Origin: Clostridia bacterium
Lineage (GTDB): Bacteria > Bacillota > Clostridia > Oscillospirales > Acutalibacteraceae
Direction of reading: 5' to 3'
Assembly (NCBI GenBank): GCA_017516745.1
Contig: JAFXBF010000021.1
Coordinates: forward strand, 1 to 64,000
Length of the DNA stretch: 64,000 nucleotides
A program made the position numbers and the translations under genes. Below are positions 15,936-25,329 of the stretch, one piece after another (the stretch's first letter is position 1; each line of letters starts with the position of its first letter). The notes under the pieces were generated by a model, which was not told the DNA's origin, ran no database searches, and was given only the letters and a program-made list of their open reading frames with translations.

Positions 15936-16069
15936 AGTTGCACAATCTCCTTTGTTTTATTTAGTGTAGTCTGTTAAATTAAACCTATACATATTGTACA
16001 TAATAACTTGCCGTTTGTAAATATTAAAAAGTTTTTTGTCAAAAAACGTGGAGTAGAAAAATCTGCACA

Positions 16070-16108
16070 AAACAAGGCGGAGTTTTGTCGAAACTGCCAA
16101 AACTCCGC
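16070..16108 (-). terminator. Terminator downstream of the CDF transporter
   Basis: GCGGAGTTTTG (16077-16087) and CAAAACTCCGC (16098-16108) form an 11-bp perfect stem. On the minus strand a TTGTTTTG tract follows. It separates the transporter gene from prs. Confidence 0.75.
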
Positions 16109-16122
16109 TTGTACATATTGTT

Positions 16123-17292
16123 TTAATGATAGCTGCGGTCAACCGTAATTACCGCATAATAATTCTTTTCCTGTTTTTCAAGGGCGGAATTAATTTGCCC
16201 GATAATTACTGCACTATCGGTTTTTACTGAAAAAGGTATAACAAGGTCGAAAATAAGGTTTGTGTGGTGGGGGCCTGATACAACACGGAAATCGTGAATT
16301 GAAAGCGTTGAGTCAATATCTGTTACTATGCCTGTTACCATAGCCTTTGCGTAGTTGATTGTTTCGTCGTTTACAACCAACGGATCCATATGTATGGTTA
16401 TTGAATAACCCATTTCGGCTGTGATATCCTGCTCAATTACGTCAATGAGGTCGTGGCTTTCCATAATATCTGCCACAGATGAAACCTCTGCGTGTGCGGA
16501 TACAAAGCACCTGCCGGGGCCGTAGTCGTGGATAATAAGGTCGTGCACGCCGAGTATGCCGTCGTAAGACAGGATTTTATTTTCAATTGCTCTTACCGTT
16601 TCCTCTGTGGGCGGCTGACCGAGAAGGGGGCTGACCGTGCTTTTGAAAACACCGAAGCCGGCGTAAAGCACAAAGCCCGAAACTATTACGCCGAAAATAC
16701 CGTCAAACGGTATGGTGAAATAGTTGGAAAGTACAAGCGCAACAATGGAAGCTGTTGTTGCAACAATGTCGTTTATGCTGTCTGTTGCAACGGCGGCAAT
16801 CGTTTCGGAATTTATGGTCTTGCCGATTTTTTTGTTGAACACGGCAAGCCAGATTTTGCCGAGGATTGATACAGCAAGCACGGTAACCGCAACCCACGAA
16901 AAAGCAGTTTTTTCAGGGGTAATGATTTTTGAAATAGAGCTTTTGACAAGCTCAAAGCCCATAAAGAGTATAAGTGCACCGACTGCCATACCGCAAAGGT
17001 ATTCGAGTCTGCCGTGACCGTAGGGGTGTTCTTTGTCAGCAGGCTTTGAGGCAAGCTTGAAGCCGAAAAGCGAAACAACCGAGCTTGCGGCATCAGAAAG
17101 GTTGTTAAAGGCATCGCCGGTGATTGCAATACTTCCCGTCATTGCACCGATTGCGAACTTAACCGCACAGAGTATTAAGTTTACCGCTATGCCTGCAAAT
17201 CCGCTGAGCATACCGTATTTTGCCCTTACCTGCGGCGAGGATATGTTTTGGCTGTCTTTGATAAAAAGTTTAACAAGTAAATCCGTCATCAT
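16123..17292 (-). CDS. Cation diffusion facilitator (CDF) family metal efflux transporter
   Basis: A 389-residue protein with about six membrane helices and a C-terminal cytoplasmic domain. The metal-site motifs are GDAFNNLSD near residue 60 and ATDSINDIVAT near 190, giving the D/N-type site seen in many Mn/Zn/Fe-type CDF proteins. KEHPYGHGRLEY, the family signature loop, is present. The C-terminal part (about 230-389) is larger than usual, with conserved HDLIIHDYGPG and HMDP elements of the CDF dimerisation domain plus an added unit of about 80 residues. It probably exports a divalent cation in exchange for protons. Metal specificity is uncertain; manganese or zinc is plausible. Confidence 0.85.
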   Translation of the reverse strand: MMTDLLVKLFIKDSQNISSPQVRAKYGMLSGFAGIAVNLILCAVKFAIGAMTGSIAITGDAFNNLSDAASSVVSLFGFKLASKPADKEHPYGHGRLEYLCGMAVGALILFMGFELVKSSISKIITPEKTAFSWVAVTVLAVSILGKIWLAVFNKKIGKTINSETIAAVATDSINDIVATTASIVALVLSNYFTIPFDGIFGVIVSGFVLYAGFGVFKSTVSPLLGQPPTEETVRAIENKILSYDGILGVHDLIIHDYGPGRCFVSAHAEVSSVADIMESHDLIDVIEQDITAEMGYSITIHMDPLVVNDETINYAKAMVTGIVTDIDSTLSIHDFRVVSGPHHTNLIFDLVIPFSVKTDSAVIIGQINSALEKQEKNYYAVITVDRSYH

Positions 17293-17358
17293 TTATGTCC
17301 TTTACCTTCAAATTATTTCAATAATATCCTCTTTACGGTCAGTTAGTCAAGCGTAATT

Positions 17359-18882
17359 TTATCTTTTTATTGCGGGGCTGAGCTGCCGTACATCGTTTTT
17401 GTTGATACAACCAAGAATATAAAGGCACGGGAAGTACAGTGTAACAAAGAGCACCGTCAGCATTGCAAGTGCAAGTTTGGAAGAAATATCGGGGAAAACA
17501 AAATACATTATCAGATTCAATACCGAGCCTGCACCGAGTGCGGCAAGCAAGGGCTTGACAAGGTCGGAAAACAGATTCAAACGCAGCTCTGCTGTTTTTG
17601 TAAGCCTGTTGAAGCTGAGTGCAAAGTTTATTATTTCGCTTAAGAAAAGTATAAAAATATATCCCTTTACGGCAAATCGGGGAAGTAAGAAATATACAAG
17701 CGCTACGCAAAGACCCGAATCGATAATGTTATATCTCATAGAGGCAAGCTGTTGGTCAAGCCCTTTGAGTAAGCCGTCCGTAACCGTGTCGAGATACATT
17801 ACGGGCAGCAAGACACTGAGCAGCTTAATATAAAAAGCACTTTCCGTGTCGCCGTAAACGGCAAGAGCAGTTTTATCGGCAAAGAAAAACATAAATACCC
17901 CTGTGCCGAAAGCAAACATTGCAGTTAATTTTAAGCATTCGTTTGAAACCCGGTTGATTTTTTCTTTCTGTCCGAGTGCGAGAAAGCCTGAAAGCTCGGG
18001 AACAAGCAAGCCCGAAAGTGCCGTAAGCACGGCGGCAGGGTAGAGAATTACGGGCAGAGCCATACCGTGTACCGTGCCGTAGGTGCTGAGTGCTTCTTCG
18101 GTTTTTTGACCCGATTTTCTGAAGCCTACGGGTATCAGCAGGTGTTCAACCGTCAGCAGTACCGAGCGCATACCCGAGCCCACAGCGTCGGGTACGGATA
18201 TGTGCATAAGCCTTTTCAATAAGCCTCTCTCTGTAAAACCGTTCTTTTCCTTTTTGTCACAAGCATAAAGCGTGCACGAAAGAATACACGAAATCACTTC
18301 GGAAACCGTTGTTCCTGCGGCAATTGCTCCGCATAAAGCGGAAAGTCCGTTTCCTGCCGCCGCAGCAAGTCCGAATACGGTTGCACCTATTCTGCAAAGC
18401 TGTTCGATAAGCTGAACTACAGAATATTTTACAAGCGTTTTCCGAGCGGTAAAATAACCGTTAAGGGCAGCGGAAACAGCAACGGGCGGCAGGCTGAGTG
18501 CAAGAATTTTCAGCGAATATTCAGCCCGTTTATCCATAATCCATTTTTCGCTGATAAGGCCCGAAAGTATAAACAGTGCGCCTGCTATTACGCAGCCTGT
18601 AAACAGCGAATACTTAATACACAGCTTAACTATTTTTTCCGTCGATGCTTCTTTTTTACACAGCGAATCCGTTACAAGCCTTGTTGCGCCAAGCCTTATT
18701 CCTGCCGAGGCAAAGGTTACGGCAAGGGCATATACGCTCATAATAAGCTGAAAAAGCCCTATCCCTGCCGCACCTATGCGGTTAGTCAGATATACGTTGA
18801 ATGAAACCGCAATGGTCCTCATCAGAAAGCCCGAAAGGGTAAGTACGGTTGTGTTAAGTATCAGCAGCTTTGAATTTCTCAT
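17359..18882 (-). CDS. spoVB: SpoVB-like lipid/oligosaccharide flippase (MOP superfamily)
   Basis: A 507-residue polytopic protein with about 14 helices. The N-terminus (LNTTVLTLSGFLMRTIAVSF, then GAAGIGLFQLIMSVYALAVT) is characteristic of SpoVB/YkvU-type flippases, which move lipid-linked precursors for spore cortex or capsule. The ATG at 18882 is chosen because GAGG lies 7 bp upstream; the GTG six bases earlier sits almost on the ribosome binding site. The downstream CDF gene is on the same strand, 66 bp away. SpoVB is the best match within the family, but related flippases for other glycans are hard to exclude. Confidence 0.8.
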   Translation of the reverse strand: MRNSKLLILNTTVLTLSGFLMRTIAVSFNVYLTNRIGAAGIGLFQLIMSVYALAVTFASAGIRLGATRLVTDSLCKKEASTEKIVKLCIKYSLFTGCVIAGALFILSGLISEKWIMDKRAEYSLKILALSLPPVAVSAALNGYFTARKTLVKYSVVQLIEQLCRIGATVFGLAAAAGNGLSALCGAIAAGTTVSEVISCILSCTLYACDKKEKNGFTERGLLKRLMHISVPDAVGSGMRSVLLTVEHLLIPVGFRKSGQKTEEALSTYGTVHGMALPVILYPAAVLTALSGLLVPELSGFLALGQKEKINRVSNECLKLTAMFAFGTGVFMFFFADKTALAVYGDTESAFYIKLLSVLLPVMYLDTVTDGLLKGLDQQLASMRYNIIDSGLCVALVYFLLPRFAVKGYIFILFLSEIINFALSFNRLTKTAELRLNLFSDLVKPLLAALGAGSVLNLIMYFVFPDISSKLALAMLTVLFVTLYFPCLYILGCINKNDVRQLSPAIKR

Positions 18883-18997
18883 TTTCACACCTCAATGATA
18901 TCTATGTGAAAAACAGAGTATAAATGCTTGATTTTTTTACGCCTATTTGTTATTGTTATAATATACTTATAAAATAAACAGTAAAGGGTGTTTGAAT

Positions 18998-19972
18998 ATG
19001 AAATTTGAAGTAACCAAAGAGTTTATAATTGACTGTAGCAATGCTCCTACTCCGTCTGCTCACGCTTCAACCCTCGTTAAAATGGATAACGGCGAAATAC
19101 TTGCGGCGTGGTTTGGCGGCAAGCACGAGAAAAATGACGATGTTGATATATGGTATTCACGCAGAAGCTCAAAGGGATGGTCAAAGCCCGAAAGGATTAC
19201 TGCGGCAGAGGATATTCCTCACTGGAATCCCGTTCTTTATAAAAAAGAGGACGGAACTATAGTTCTTTTCTTTAAGGTCGGCAAGACCATTCCCGACTGG
19301 CAGACCTATTATGTAACAAGCACGGACAACGGCAGAACGTGGACAAAGCCCGTTGAGCTTGTCGAGGGCGATGTCAGCGGCGGCAGAGGCCCTGTTAAAA
19401 ATAAGGCTATCCGTCTGCAAAGCGGCAGAATTCTTGCGCCTACCTCCTGCGAGAAGAACAAGGACTGGAAGGCTTTTGTCGATGTTTCCGATGACGATAT
19501 GAAGACCTGGGAGAGAACCGAGTTTATTGAAAGACCCAAGAGATACGGCAGGGTAGTCGGTATGATTCAGCCCACCCTCTGGGAATCCGAGCCCGATAAG
19601 GTGCATATGCTCCTGAGAACAAACGCACACTTTATCTATAGAAGCGATTCCGTTGACGGCGGCAAAACCTGGTGCCCTGCATATAAAACGGCACTTTTCA
19701 ACAATAACAGCGGTATCGACGTTGCACAGCTTGACGACGGCAAGCTCTACCTCGTTATGAACCCCATCAGACAGAACTGGGGCGAAAGAACACCGCTTAA
19801 CGTTATCGTTTCCGAGGATAACGGTGAAACCTGGGATATGGGCGTTGTGCTCGAAAGTATGCCCGGCGAATATTCATACCCCGGTATGGTAGCAAACGGC
19901 AACGAGCTTTTGATTACATATACCTGGAACAGAAAATATATTGTTTTTGCTAAAGTTAAGGTCGTAAAATAA
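18998..19972 (+). CDS. Sialidase-family (BNR/Asp-box) six-bladed beta-propeller protein
   Basis: A 324-residue protein with several Asp-box motifs: TSTDNGRTW near residue 108, SVDGGKTW near 223 and SEDNGETW near 271, typical of sialidase propellers. There is no signal peptide and no carbohydrate-binding module, so it is probably cytoplasmic, and it may act on short imported oligosaccharides. An Arg triad cannot be verified by eye; the family also includes lyases and unsaturated-sugar hydrolases. ATG 18998 follows AAAGGG by 9 bp. The alpha/beta hydrolase gene follows 19 bp downstream and is likely co-transcribed. Confidence 0.72.
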   Translation: MKFEVTKEFIIDCSNAPTPSAHASTLVKMDNGEILAAWFGGKHEKNDDVDIWYSRRSSKGWSKPERITAAEDIPHWNPVLYKKEDGTIVLFFKVGKTIPDWQTYYVTSTDNGRTWTKPVELVEGDVSGGRGPVKNKAIRLQSGRILAPTSCEKNKDWKAFVDVSDDDMKTWERTEFIERPKRYGRVVGMIQPTLWESEPDKVHMLLRTNAHFIYRSDSVDGGKTWCPAYKTALFNNNSGIDVAQLDDGKLYLVMNPIRQNWGERTPLNVIVSEDNGETWDMGVVLESMPGEYSYPGMVANGNELLITYTWNRKYIVFAKVKVVK

Positions 19973-19991
19973 AAATATAGGTGGTTAAAAT

Positions 19992-20939
19992 ATGAAAACC
20001 GAAAGAACCGAATTTACACTTGCCTCTGCACTTGCAGGTACGAATATTAAGGGCGTAATGTATACACCCGTTGTAAAAGCAAATGTCAAGGCTATATTCC
20101 AGATTGCCCACGGTATGGCAGAGCATAAGGAAAGATACGAGGAATTCTGCGATTTTCTTGCCCAAAACGGTTACGCCGTGCTTATTCATGACCATGTCGG
20201 CCACGGCGAATCTGTCAACAGTGACGATGAGCTTGGCTTTTTCGGCGAAAATGACGGTTGGAAAAACCTTGTTGAGGACTGTTACACCGTTACAAATTTT
20301 GCAAGAGCAGAGTTTGAAAAGCGCCCCGTGATTTTCTTCGGCCACAGTATGGGCTCCTTTGTTGCAAGGGCATACACACGCCTGCACGACAAAAAAGACC
20401 TCAAGGGCGTTATTTATTGCGGCACGAGCGGTGCCAATCCTGCGGCAGGTATTGCAATCAAGCTTGCCGATGCTATTGCAAAGAGCAAGGGAAATATGCA
20501 CCGCAGCGAGTTTATCAACACACTTGCCTTCGGAACATACAACAAAAAATGCAAGCCTCAAAGGACAGCATTTGACTGGCTTACAACCGATACGGATATA
20601 GTTGACAAATATGTTGCCGACAAATACTGCGGCTATCTGTTTACCGCCTGCGGCTACAGGGATTTGTTTTCTGTCCTCAAGTACGTTTCGGGTAAAGACT
20701 GGTATAAAAATATTCGCAAGGATTTACCGATTTTCCTTGTTGCAGGCGATGAAGACCCTGTCGGCGAATACGGCAAGGGCGTAAAGCAGGTTGCCGAAGA
20801 CCTTAAGAAAACAGGTCACACAGCCGTGCACACCAAGCTTTACAAGGGTATGCGCCACGAAATTCTCAACGAAATTGAAAGACAATCCGTTATGAATGAC
20901 ATCCTTGAATGGGCTGACGCACAGATTATCAAAAGATAA
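19992..20939 (+). CDS. Alpha/beta hydrolase, monoacylglycerol-lipase/lysophospholipase-like
   Basis: A 315-residue serine hydrolase of the Hydrolase_4 type. The oxyanion motif QIAHGMAEHKERYE lies near residue 35, the lipase-like HDHVGHGES follows, and the nucleophile elbow GHSMG has Ser119. Late motifs FLVAGDEDPVG (acid Asp) and MRHEILNE (catalytic His) complete the triad. It has no signal peptide. Family members cleave monoacylglycerols, lysophospholipids or acetylated sugars. Its tight position after the sialidase-like gene suggests de-esterification of modified glycans, which is inference only. A strong terminator follows. Confidence 0.82.
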   Translation: MKTERTEFTLASALAGTNIKGVMYTPVVKANVKAIFQIAHGMAEHKERYEEFCDFLAQNGYAVLIHDHVGHGESVNSDDELGFFGENDGWKNLVEDCYTVTNFARAEFEKRPVIFFGHSMGSFVARAYTRLHDKKDLKGVIYCGTSGANPAAGIAIKLADAIAKSKGNMHRSEFINTLAFGTYNKKCKPQRTAFDWLTTDTDIVDKYVADKYCGYLFTACGYRDLFSVLKYVSGKDWYKNIRKDLPIFLVAGDEDPVGEYGKGVKQVAEDLKKTGHTAVHTKLYKGMRHEILNEIERQSVMNDILEWADAQIIKR

Positions 20940-20944
20940 AATAT

Positions 20945-20983
20945 AAATCTCCTTCGAAAAAATAAAATCGGAGGAGATTTTTT
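20945..20983 (+). terminator. Rho-independent terminator after the hydrolase gene
   Basis: AAATCTCCTTCGA (20945-20957) pairs with TCGGAGGAGATTT (20968-20980) with one G-T pair, running into TTT. Confidence 0.85.
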
Positions 20984-21030
20984 GTAACCTTTCGGTGCTT
21001 TGATTTGTTATATAAGTGAAAGGACCTTTC
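20983..21030 (+). promoter_or_regulatory. Candidate ECF-type promoter and small palindrome before the sigma gene
   Basis: TGTAAC (20983-20988) lies 18 bp before GTTATA (21007-21012), which fits the AAC-type -35 of ECF sigma factors, so the gene may drive itself. The 13-bp palindrome GAAAGG-A-CCTTTC (21018-21030) follows. No vegetative -35 box is seen. The assignment is tentative. Confidence 0.35.
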
Positions 21031-21048
21031 AAAAAAGTTGGTGAAACA

Positions 21049-21540
21049 ATGACGAGCGAAGAATTTGAATCAGCCGTAAAACGCAATAATCAAAGGCTTT
21101 ACCTTATCGCATTGTCTTTTACAAAGAATTCCTGCGATTCGGAGGATATATTACACAACGTATTTTTGAAGCTGTGGAAATATAAAAAGCCCTTTGAGGA
21201 TGATGAGCATATTGACAAATGGCTGACTGCTGTGTGTGTAAACGAAAGCAGAAACTACATAAAAGCATTGTTCAGAAATCATACGGATATTGATGATTGC
21301 ACTATTGCCTCACCCGACAGCTTTGAAACACAGTCACAGCAGGATTTGTTCAACGCCGTTATGCGTTTGCCGAAAAAATACCGCACGGTAATACACCTGT
21401 TTTACTATGAGGATTTGAGTGTTAAAGAGATTTCCGGGTATCTGAACATAAAAGAATCCGCAGTAAAAACTAGGCTCAGCCGTGCCAGAGAAAAATTAAA
21501 GCAAGAATTGGGAGATGATTGGATAAATGAACAGGACTGA
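21049..21540 (+). CDS. RNA polymerase sigma factor, ECF subfamily
   Basis: A 163-residue sigma-70 family protein with only regions 2 and 4. Region 2 includes LYLIALSFTKNSCDSEDILHN and LKLWKY; region 4 includes LPKKYRTVIHLFYYEDLSV, KEISGYLNIKESAVKTRLSR and the closing REKLKQELG. I start at the ATG at 21049 because the upstream frame has no family similarity and covers a palindrome. The gene overlaps a one-helix membrane protein by 14 bp, the usual sigma/anti-sigma arrangement, so it is probably held inactive at the membrane until an envelope signal arrives. Targets are unknown. Confidence 0.88.
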   Translation: MTSEEFESAVKRNNQRLYLIALSFTKNSCDSEDILHNVFLKLWKYKKPFEDDEHIDKWLTAVCVNESRNYIKALFRNHTDIDDCTIASPDSFETQSQQDLFNAVMRLPKKYRTVIHLFYYEDLSVKEISGYLNIKESAVKTRLSRAREKLKQELGDDWINEQD

Positions 21541-22072
21541 TTACAAAAGCGCTTTTTCAAAAATCCGTCCTTCCGATAGCTCAATTGAAAGGATAATGGA
21601 GATGACAAATAAAAAGCACCATACAAATGTTAAAAGACTTGTTGCCTGCATTGCGGCTGTTGCGCTGATTATATGTACACTCGGCGTTGTTGCAAATGCG
21701 GCAACTGACGGCGCAGTAACCGAAGCAATTGCAGAAACAGCCTCTCAGGTTGTTGAAGCAGCTCAGACTTTTTCAAAAAAAATTCACGTCTTTGTCAACG
21801 GCGAGAAGGTTGATGCTGACGTAAAAGTCGAAGAATATACGGGCGATGACGGCAAAACCTATTATGCCGGTGAGATTTCGGTAACGGAGCCGAACGGAGA
21901 TTCATATTCAAAAATTGAATTTGAAATTGACGGTTCGAATTGTGATGGTGATATTGGTTTTGGTACGGTAATAATTAATGATAAATCCGAAAGTTCCGAA
22001 GCAGCAGAAATTGATGTAATAATCAACGACAGCGAAAAAGCAGCTATCCCGACAACAGTAGTGGCAGAATAA
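21527..22072 (+). CDS. Single-pass membrane protein, putative anti-sigma factor
   Basis: A 181-residue protein. Residues 1-36 are cytoplasmic and could bind the sigma factor. A membrane helix spans 37-56, and an extracytoplasmic domain of about 120 residues follows, containing VFVNGEKVDADVKVEEYTG and a predicted beta-rich fold. It overlaps the ECF sigma gene by 14 bp, so a partner role is likely, but no zinc-binding anti-sigma motif (HxxxCxxC) is present and I recognise no named family. It could alternatively be a simple target gene. A long perfect terminator follows. Confidence 0.65.
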   Translation: MNRTDYKSAFSKIRPSDSSIERIMEMTNKKHHTNVKRLVACIAAVALIICTLGVVANAATDGAVTEAIAETASQVVEAAQTFSKKIHVFVNGEKVDADVKVEEYTGDDGKTYYAGEISVTEPNGDSYSKIEFEIDGSNCDGDIGFGTVIINDKSESSEAAEIDVIINDSEKAAIPTTVVAE

Positions 22073-22085
22073 CAGAAAATAAACG

Positions 22086-22122
22086 ATACCCCATACAGTT
22101 TGCAGAAAACTGTATGGGGTAT
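22086..22122. terminator. Bidirectional terminator with 15-bp perfect stem
   Basis: ATACCCCATACAGTT (22086-22100) and AACTGTATGGGGTAT (22108-22122) form a 15-bp perfect stem with a 7-nt loop between the convergent anti-sigma-like gene and icd. Both flanks are T-rich in the outgoing direction. Confidence 0.88.
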
Positions 22123-22137
22123 TGATTGTTATTGTAA

Positions 22138-23304
22138 TCAGTTCATTGCTTCGACTGTTTCCATAAGGTAATCGCCGAATTCGCTGCAGGTGCAGCCGTC
22201 GTCACGACCTGTGATTACGAGCTTCTTTTCTGTAATCATACACTTGTCAAGCGCTGCTTCAAGTGCGTTTGCCTTTTCAACATAACCGATATGTGAAAGG
22301 AGCATTACAGCAGCTCTGAGCATTGAGCAGGGGTCAGCGTAAGCGCCTCTGCCTTCCTTAATCATTCTGGGTGCTGAGCCGTGGATAGCCTCAAACATAG
22401 CGTACCTCTTGCCGATGTTTGCGCTGCCTGCCGTGCCTACGCCGCCCTGGAATTCTGCTGCTTCGTCCGTAATGATGTCGCCGTAAAGGTTGGGAAGAAC
22501 AAATACCTTGAAGTCTTTGCGGCGCTTGGGGTCGATGAGCTTTGCGGTTGTAATATCAATATACCACTCGTCTGTTATGATTTCGGGGTATTCCTCACCG
22601 ATTTTCTTACAGATGTTGAGGAATTTGCCGTCTGTGGTCTTGATTATGTTTGCCTTTGTGATGATGGAAACTCTTTCCTTGCCGTTTGCCTTTGCGTAGT
22701 TGTATGCCAGGCGTGCAATACGCTCCGTACCCTCTGTTGTGGTAACAACAAAGTCTGTTGCAAGCTCGTCTGTTACGTTAACACCCTTTGAGCCTACTGC
22801 ATAAGCACCTTCTGTGTTTTCACGGAAGAATGCCCAGTCAATGCCTTCCTCGGGAATCTTAACGGGGCGGAGGTTGCAGAAAAGGTCAAGTGCCTTTCTC
22901 ATTGCAACGTTTGCGCTTTCAATGTTCGGCCACGGGTCGCCTGCCTGGGGTGTGGTTGTCGGACCCTTAAGGATAACGTGGCAGGCCTTAAGCTCTTCCA
23001 TAACGTCGTCGGGAATAGCCTTGTTAGCCGCAACACGGTTTTCGATTGTAAGACCGTCAATCTCTTTGAATTCTACTTTGCCGCTTGCAACCTCGTCAGC
23101 GAGCATATAGCGCAGAACTCTTTCGGCTTCCTTACAGATAATCGGGCCGATGCCGTCACCGCCGCAGATACCGATAATAATTTTATCGAGCTTTGCGTAA
23201 TCGGTGAAATCGCCTATAGCCTTAATTCTTTCGTTTCTCTCGAGCTGCTCACGAAGGAGTGCCTCGTATTTTGCAGCCGCTTCTTTAATCTGTGCCTCGT
23301 ACAT
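22138..23304 (-). CDS. icd: Isocitrate dehydrogenase (isocitrate/isopropylmalate dehydrogenase family)
   Basis: A 388-residue beta-decarboxylating dehydrogenase. It shows IIIGICGGDGIGPIICKEA, LKGPTTTPQ, the RENTEGAYA motif, and NLYGDIITDEAAEFQGGVG followed by AIHGSAPR, all active-site elements. It oxidises isocitrate to 2-oxoglutarate and CO2; the coenzyme (NAD or NADP) is not clear by eye. It lies 2 bp after the aconitase gene, so the two consecutive steps form an operon that would supply glutamate precursors. No citrate synthase gene is in the window. Confidence 0.88.
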   Translation of the reverse strand: MYEAQIKEAAAKYEALLREQLERNERIKAIGDFTDYAKLDKIIIGICGGDGIGPIICKEAERVLRYMLADEVASGKVEFKEIDGLTIENRVAANKAIPDDVMEELKACHVILKGPTTTPQAGDPWPNIESANVAMRKALDLFCNLRPVKIPEEGIDWAFFRENTEGAYAVGSKGVNVTDELATDFVVTTTEGTERIARLAYNYAKANGKERVSIITKANIIKTTDGKFLNICKKIGEEYPEIITDEWYIDITTAKLIDPKRRKDFKVFVLPNLYGDIITDEAAEFQGGVGTAGSANIGKRYAMFEAIHGSAPRMIKEGRGAYADPCSMLRAAVMLLSHIGYVEKANALEAALDKCMITEKKLVITGRDDGCTCSEFGDYLMETVEAMN

Positions 23305-23306
23305 TT

Positions 23307-25247
23307 TTAGTTGTCCTTTCCGTTTTCTCTTGTGTAGTTGAGCAGGCCGCCTGCAAGAATCATATCACGCTGACGGTCGGAGAGCTCGTAGCAAAGTGTA
23401 TATTCTTCGTTCTTTGTCTTGTTGATGAGCTTGACTTCCTTGTTTTCGGAAATCTCTGCTCTTACGTCGGGCAGGCAAAGAACGTCGTTCTGGTCAATTT
23501 TGTCGTAGTCATCCGAATTCTTGAATGTGAAGGGGATAATACCTGCGTTTACAAGGTTAGCGCAGTGAATACGTGCGAAAGACTTTGTGACAACAGCCTT
23601 GATACCGAGGTAAAGCGGAACAAGTGCTGCGTGCTCACGGGATGAGCCCTGACCGTAGTTGGCGCCGCCAATGATAATGCCGCTGCCCTCACGCTTGCAG
23701 TTTTCCGCAAAGTGCTCGTCACACTGTCTGAAGCAGAAGTTTGAAAGGAAGGGGATGTTTGAGCGGTAGGGGAGTATCTTTGCGCCTGCAGGCATAATGT
23801 GGTCTGTTGTAATGTTGTCGCCGACTTTAAGTACAGCCTTTGCCTCAATGCTTTCGGGCAGAGCAACGCTTGTCGGGAAGGGCTTGATGTTCGGGCCGTA
23901 TTTGATTTCAACCTTGTCCATATCCTCAACGCTTGCGGGAAGCTCAACCATATTGTCGTTGATGAGGAATTCTTCGGGCATAGTGATTTCGGGGAATTCG
24001 CCGAGTGTTCTCGGGTCGGTAAGCACGCCTGTGATTGCGCTTGCTGCTGCAACCTCGGGGCTTACAAGGTATATTCCTGCATCTGCCGTACCGCTTCTGC
24101 CTTCAAAGTTTCTGTTGAAGGTTCTAAGTGAAATACCGCCGGACTTGGGTGACTGACCCATACCGATGCACGGGCCGCAGGCGGATTCGAGAATTCTTGC
24201 GCCTGCCGCAATCATATCGGCAAGAGCACCGTTGAGCGAAAGCATTGTAAGCACCTGCTTTGAGCCGGGTGCAATTGAAAGGTCAACGTCGGGGTGAACT
24301 GTCTTGCCTTTAAGTATAGCGGCAACCTTGAGCATATCGTGAAGCGAGGAGTTTGTGCACGAGCCGATACAAACCTGATCAACCTTAATCTTACCGATTT
24401 CGGTTACGGATTTAACGTTGTCGGGCATGTGGGGCATTGCAGCCATAGGAGCAAGTGCGGAAAGGTCAATATCAATAATCTTTTCGTATTCTGCATCCTC
24501 GTCTGCCTTAAGCTCTGTCCAGTCTTCCTCTCTGCCTTGGGCTGAAAGGAAAGCCTTTGTCATTTCGTCGGACGGGAAAACAGAGGTTGTTGCGCCAAGC
24601 TCAGCACCCATATTTGTGATTGTAGCTCTTTCGGGAACGGTAAGTGTCTTTACACCTTCGCCGCCGTACTCGATAATTCTGCCGACACCGCCCTTAACGC
24701 TCATAATGCGGAGCACTTCAAGTATAACGTCCTTTGCGGCAACCCACGGGGAAAGCTTGCCCGTAAGGTTAACCTTAACAACCTTGGGCATCGGGATATA
24801 GTATGTGCCTCCGCCCATAGCTACGGCAACGTCCATACCGCCTGAGCCGATTGCAAGCATACCGATACCGCCGCCTGTGGGAGTGTGGCTGTCGGAGCCG
24901 ATGAGTGTCTTGCCGGGCTTGCCAAAGCGCTCAAGATGTACCTGGTGGCAGATACCGTTGCCGGGGCGTGAGTAGCGCAGACCTCTTTTCTTTGCAACGC
25001 TCTGGATAAAGCGGTGGTCGTCTGCGTTTTCAAAGCCTGTCTGGAGAGTGTTGTGGTCGATATATGCTACGGAAAGCTCCGTTCTTACTCTTTCAACACC
25101 CATAGCCTCAAACTCAAGGTATGCCATTGTACCAGTGGCATCCTGGGTGAGAGTCTGGTCAATTTTAAGTCCGATTTCCGTTCCGGGAATCATTTCGCCG
25201 CTGACAAGATGGCTCTTTATCAGCTTTTGTGCTATGTTGTAACCCAT
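23307..25247 (-). CDS. acn: Aconitate hydratase
   Basis: A 646-residue aconitase of the compact AcnA/mitochondrial-like clostridial type, shorter than the roughly 890-residue AcnA. It carries GSDSHTPTGGG, the first cluster Cys in CIGSCTNSS, and the later pair in ESACGPCIGMG for the [4Fe-4S] cluster. The C-terminal swivel has GANYGQGSSREHAALVPLYL. The start at 25247 (MGYNIAQ) lies 9 bp from GGAGG; an ATG two codons earlier is too close. It isomerises citrate to isocitrate for the icd gene just downstream. The iron-sulphur cluster makes it oxygen sensitive. Confidence 0.92.
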   Translation of the reverse strand: MGYNIAQKLIKSHLVSGEMIPGTEIGLKIDQTLTQDATGTMAYLEFEAMGVERVRTELSVAYIDHNTLQTGFENADDHRFIQSVAKKRGLRYSRPGNGICHQVHLERFGKPGKTLIGSDSHTPTGGGIGMLAIGSGGMDVAVAMGGGTYYIPMPKVVKVNLTGKLSPWVAAKDVILEVLRIMSVKGGVGRIIEYGGEGVKTLTVPERATITNMGAELGATTSVFPSDEMTKAFLSAQGREEDWTELKADEDAEYEKIIDIDLSALAPMAAMPHMPDNVKSVTEIGKIKVDQVCIGSCTNSSLHDMLKVAAILKGKTVHPDVDLSIAPGSKQVLTMLSLNGALADMIAAGARILESACGPCIGMGQSPKSGGISLRTFNRNFEGRSGTADAGIYLVSPEVAAASAITGVLTDPRTLGEFPEITMPEEFLINDNMVELPASVEDMDKVEIKYGPNIKPFPTSVALPESIEAKAVLKVGDNITTDHIMPAGAKILPYRSNIPFLSNFCFRQCDEHFAENCKREGSGIIIGGANYGQGSSREHAALVPLYLGIKAVVTKSFARIHCANLVNAGIIPFTFKNSDDYDKIDQNDVLCLPDVRAEISENKEVKLINKTKNEEYTLCYELSDRQRDMILAGGLLNYTRENGKDN

Positions 25248-25329
25248 ATTCATTTTCCTCCAAAAAACATATGGTACTATATTAAAACTTATTGATTTAT
25301 TTGTCAATGTCTAATTTATATAAAACAAA

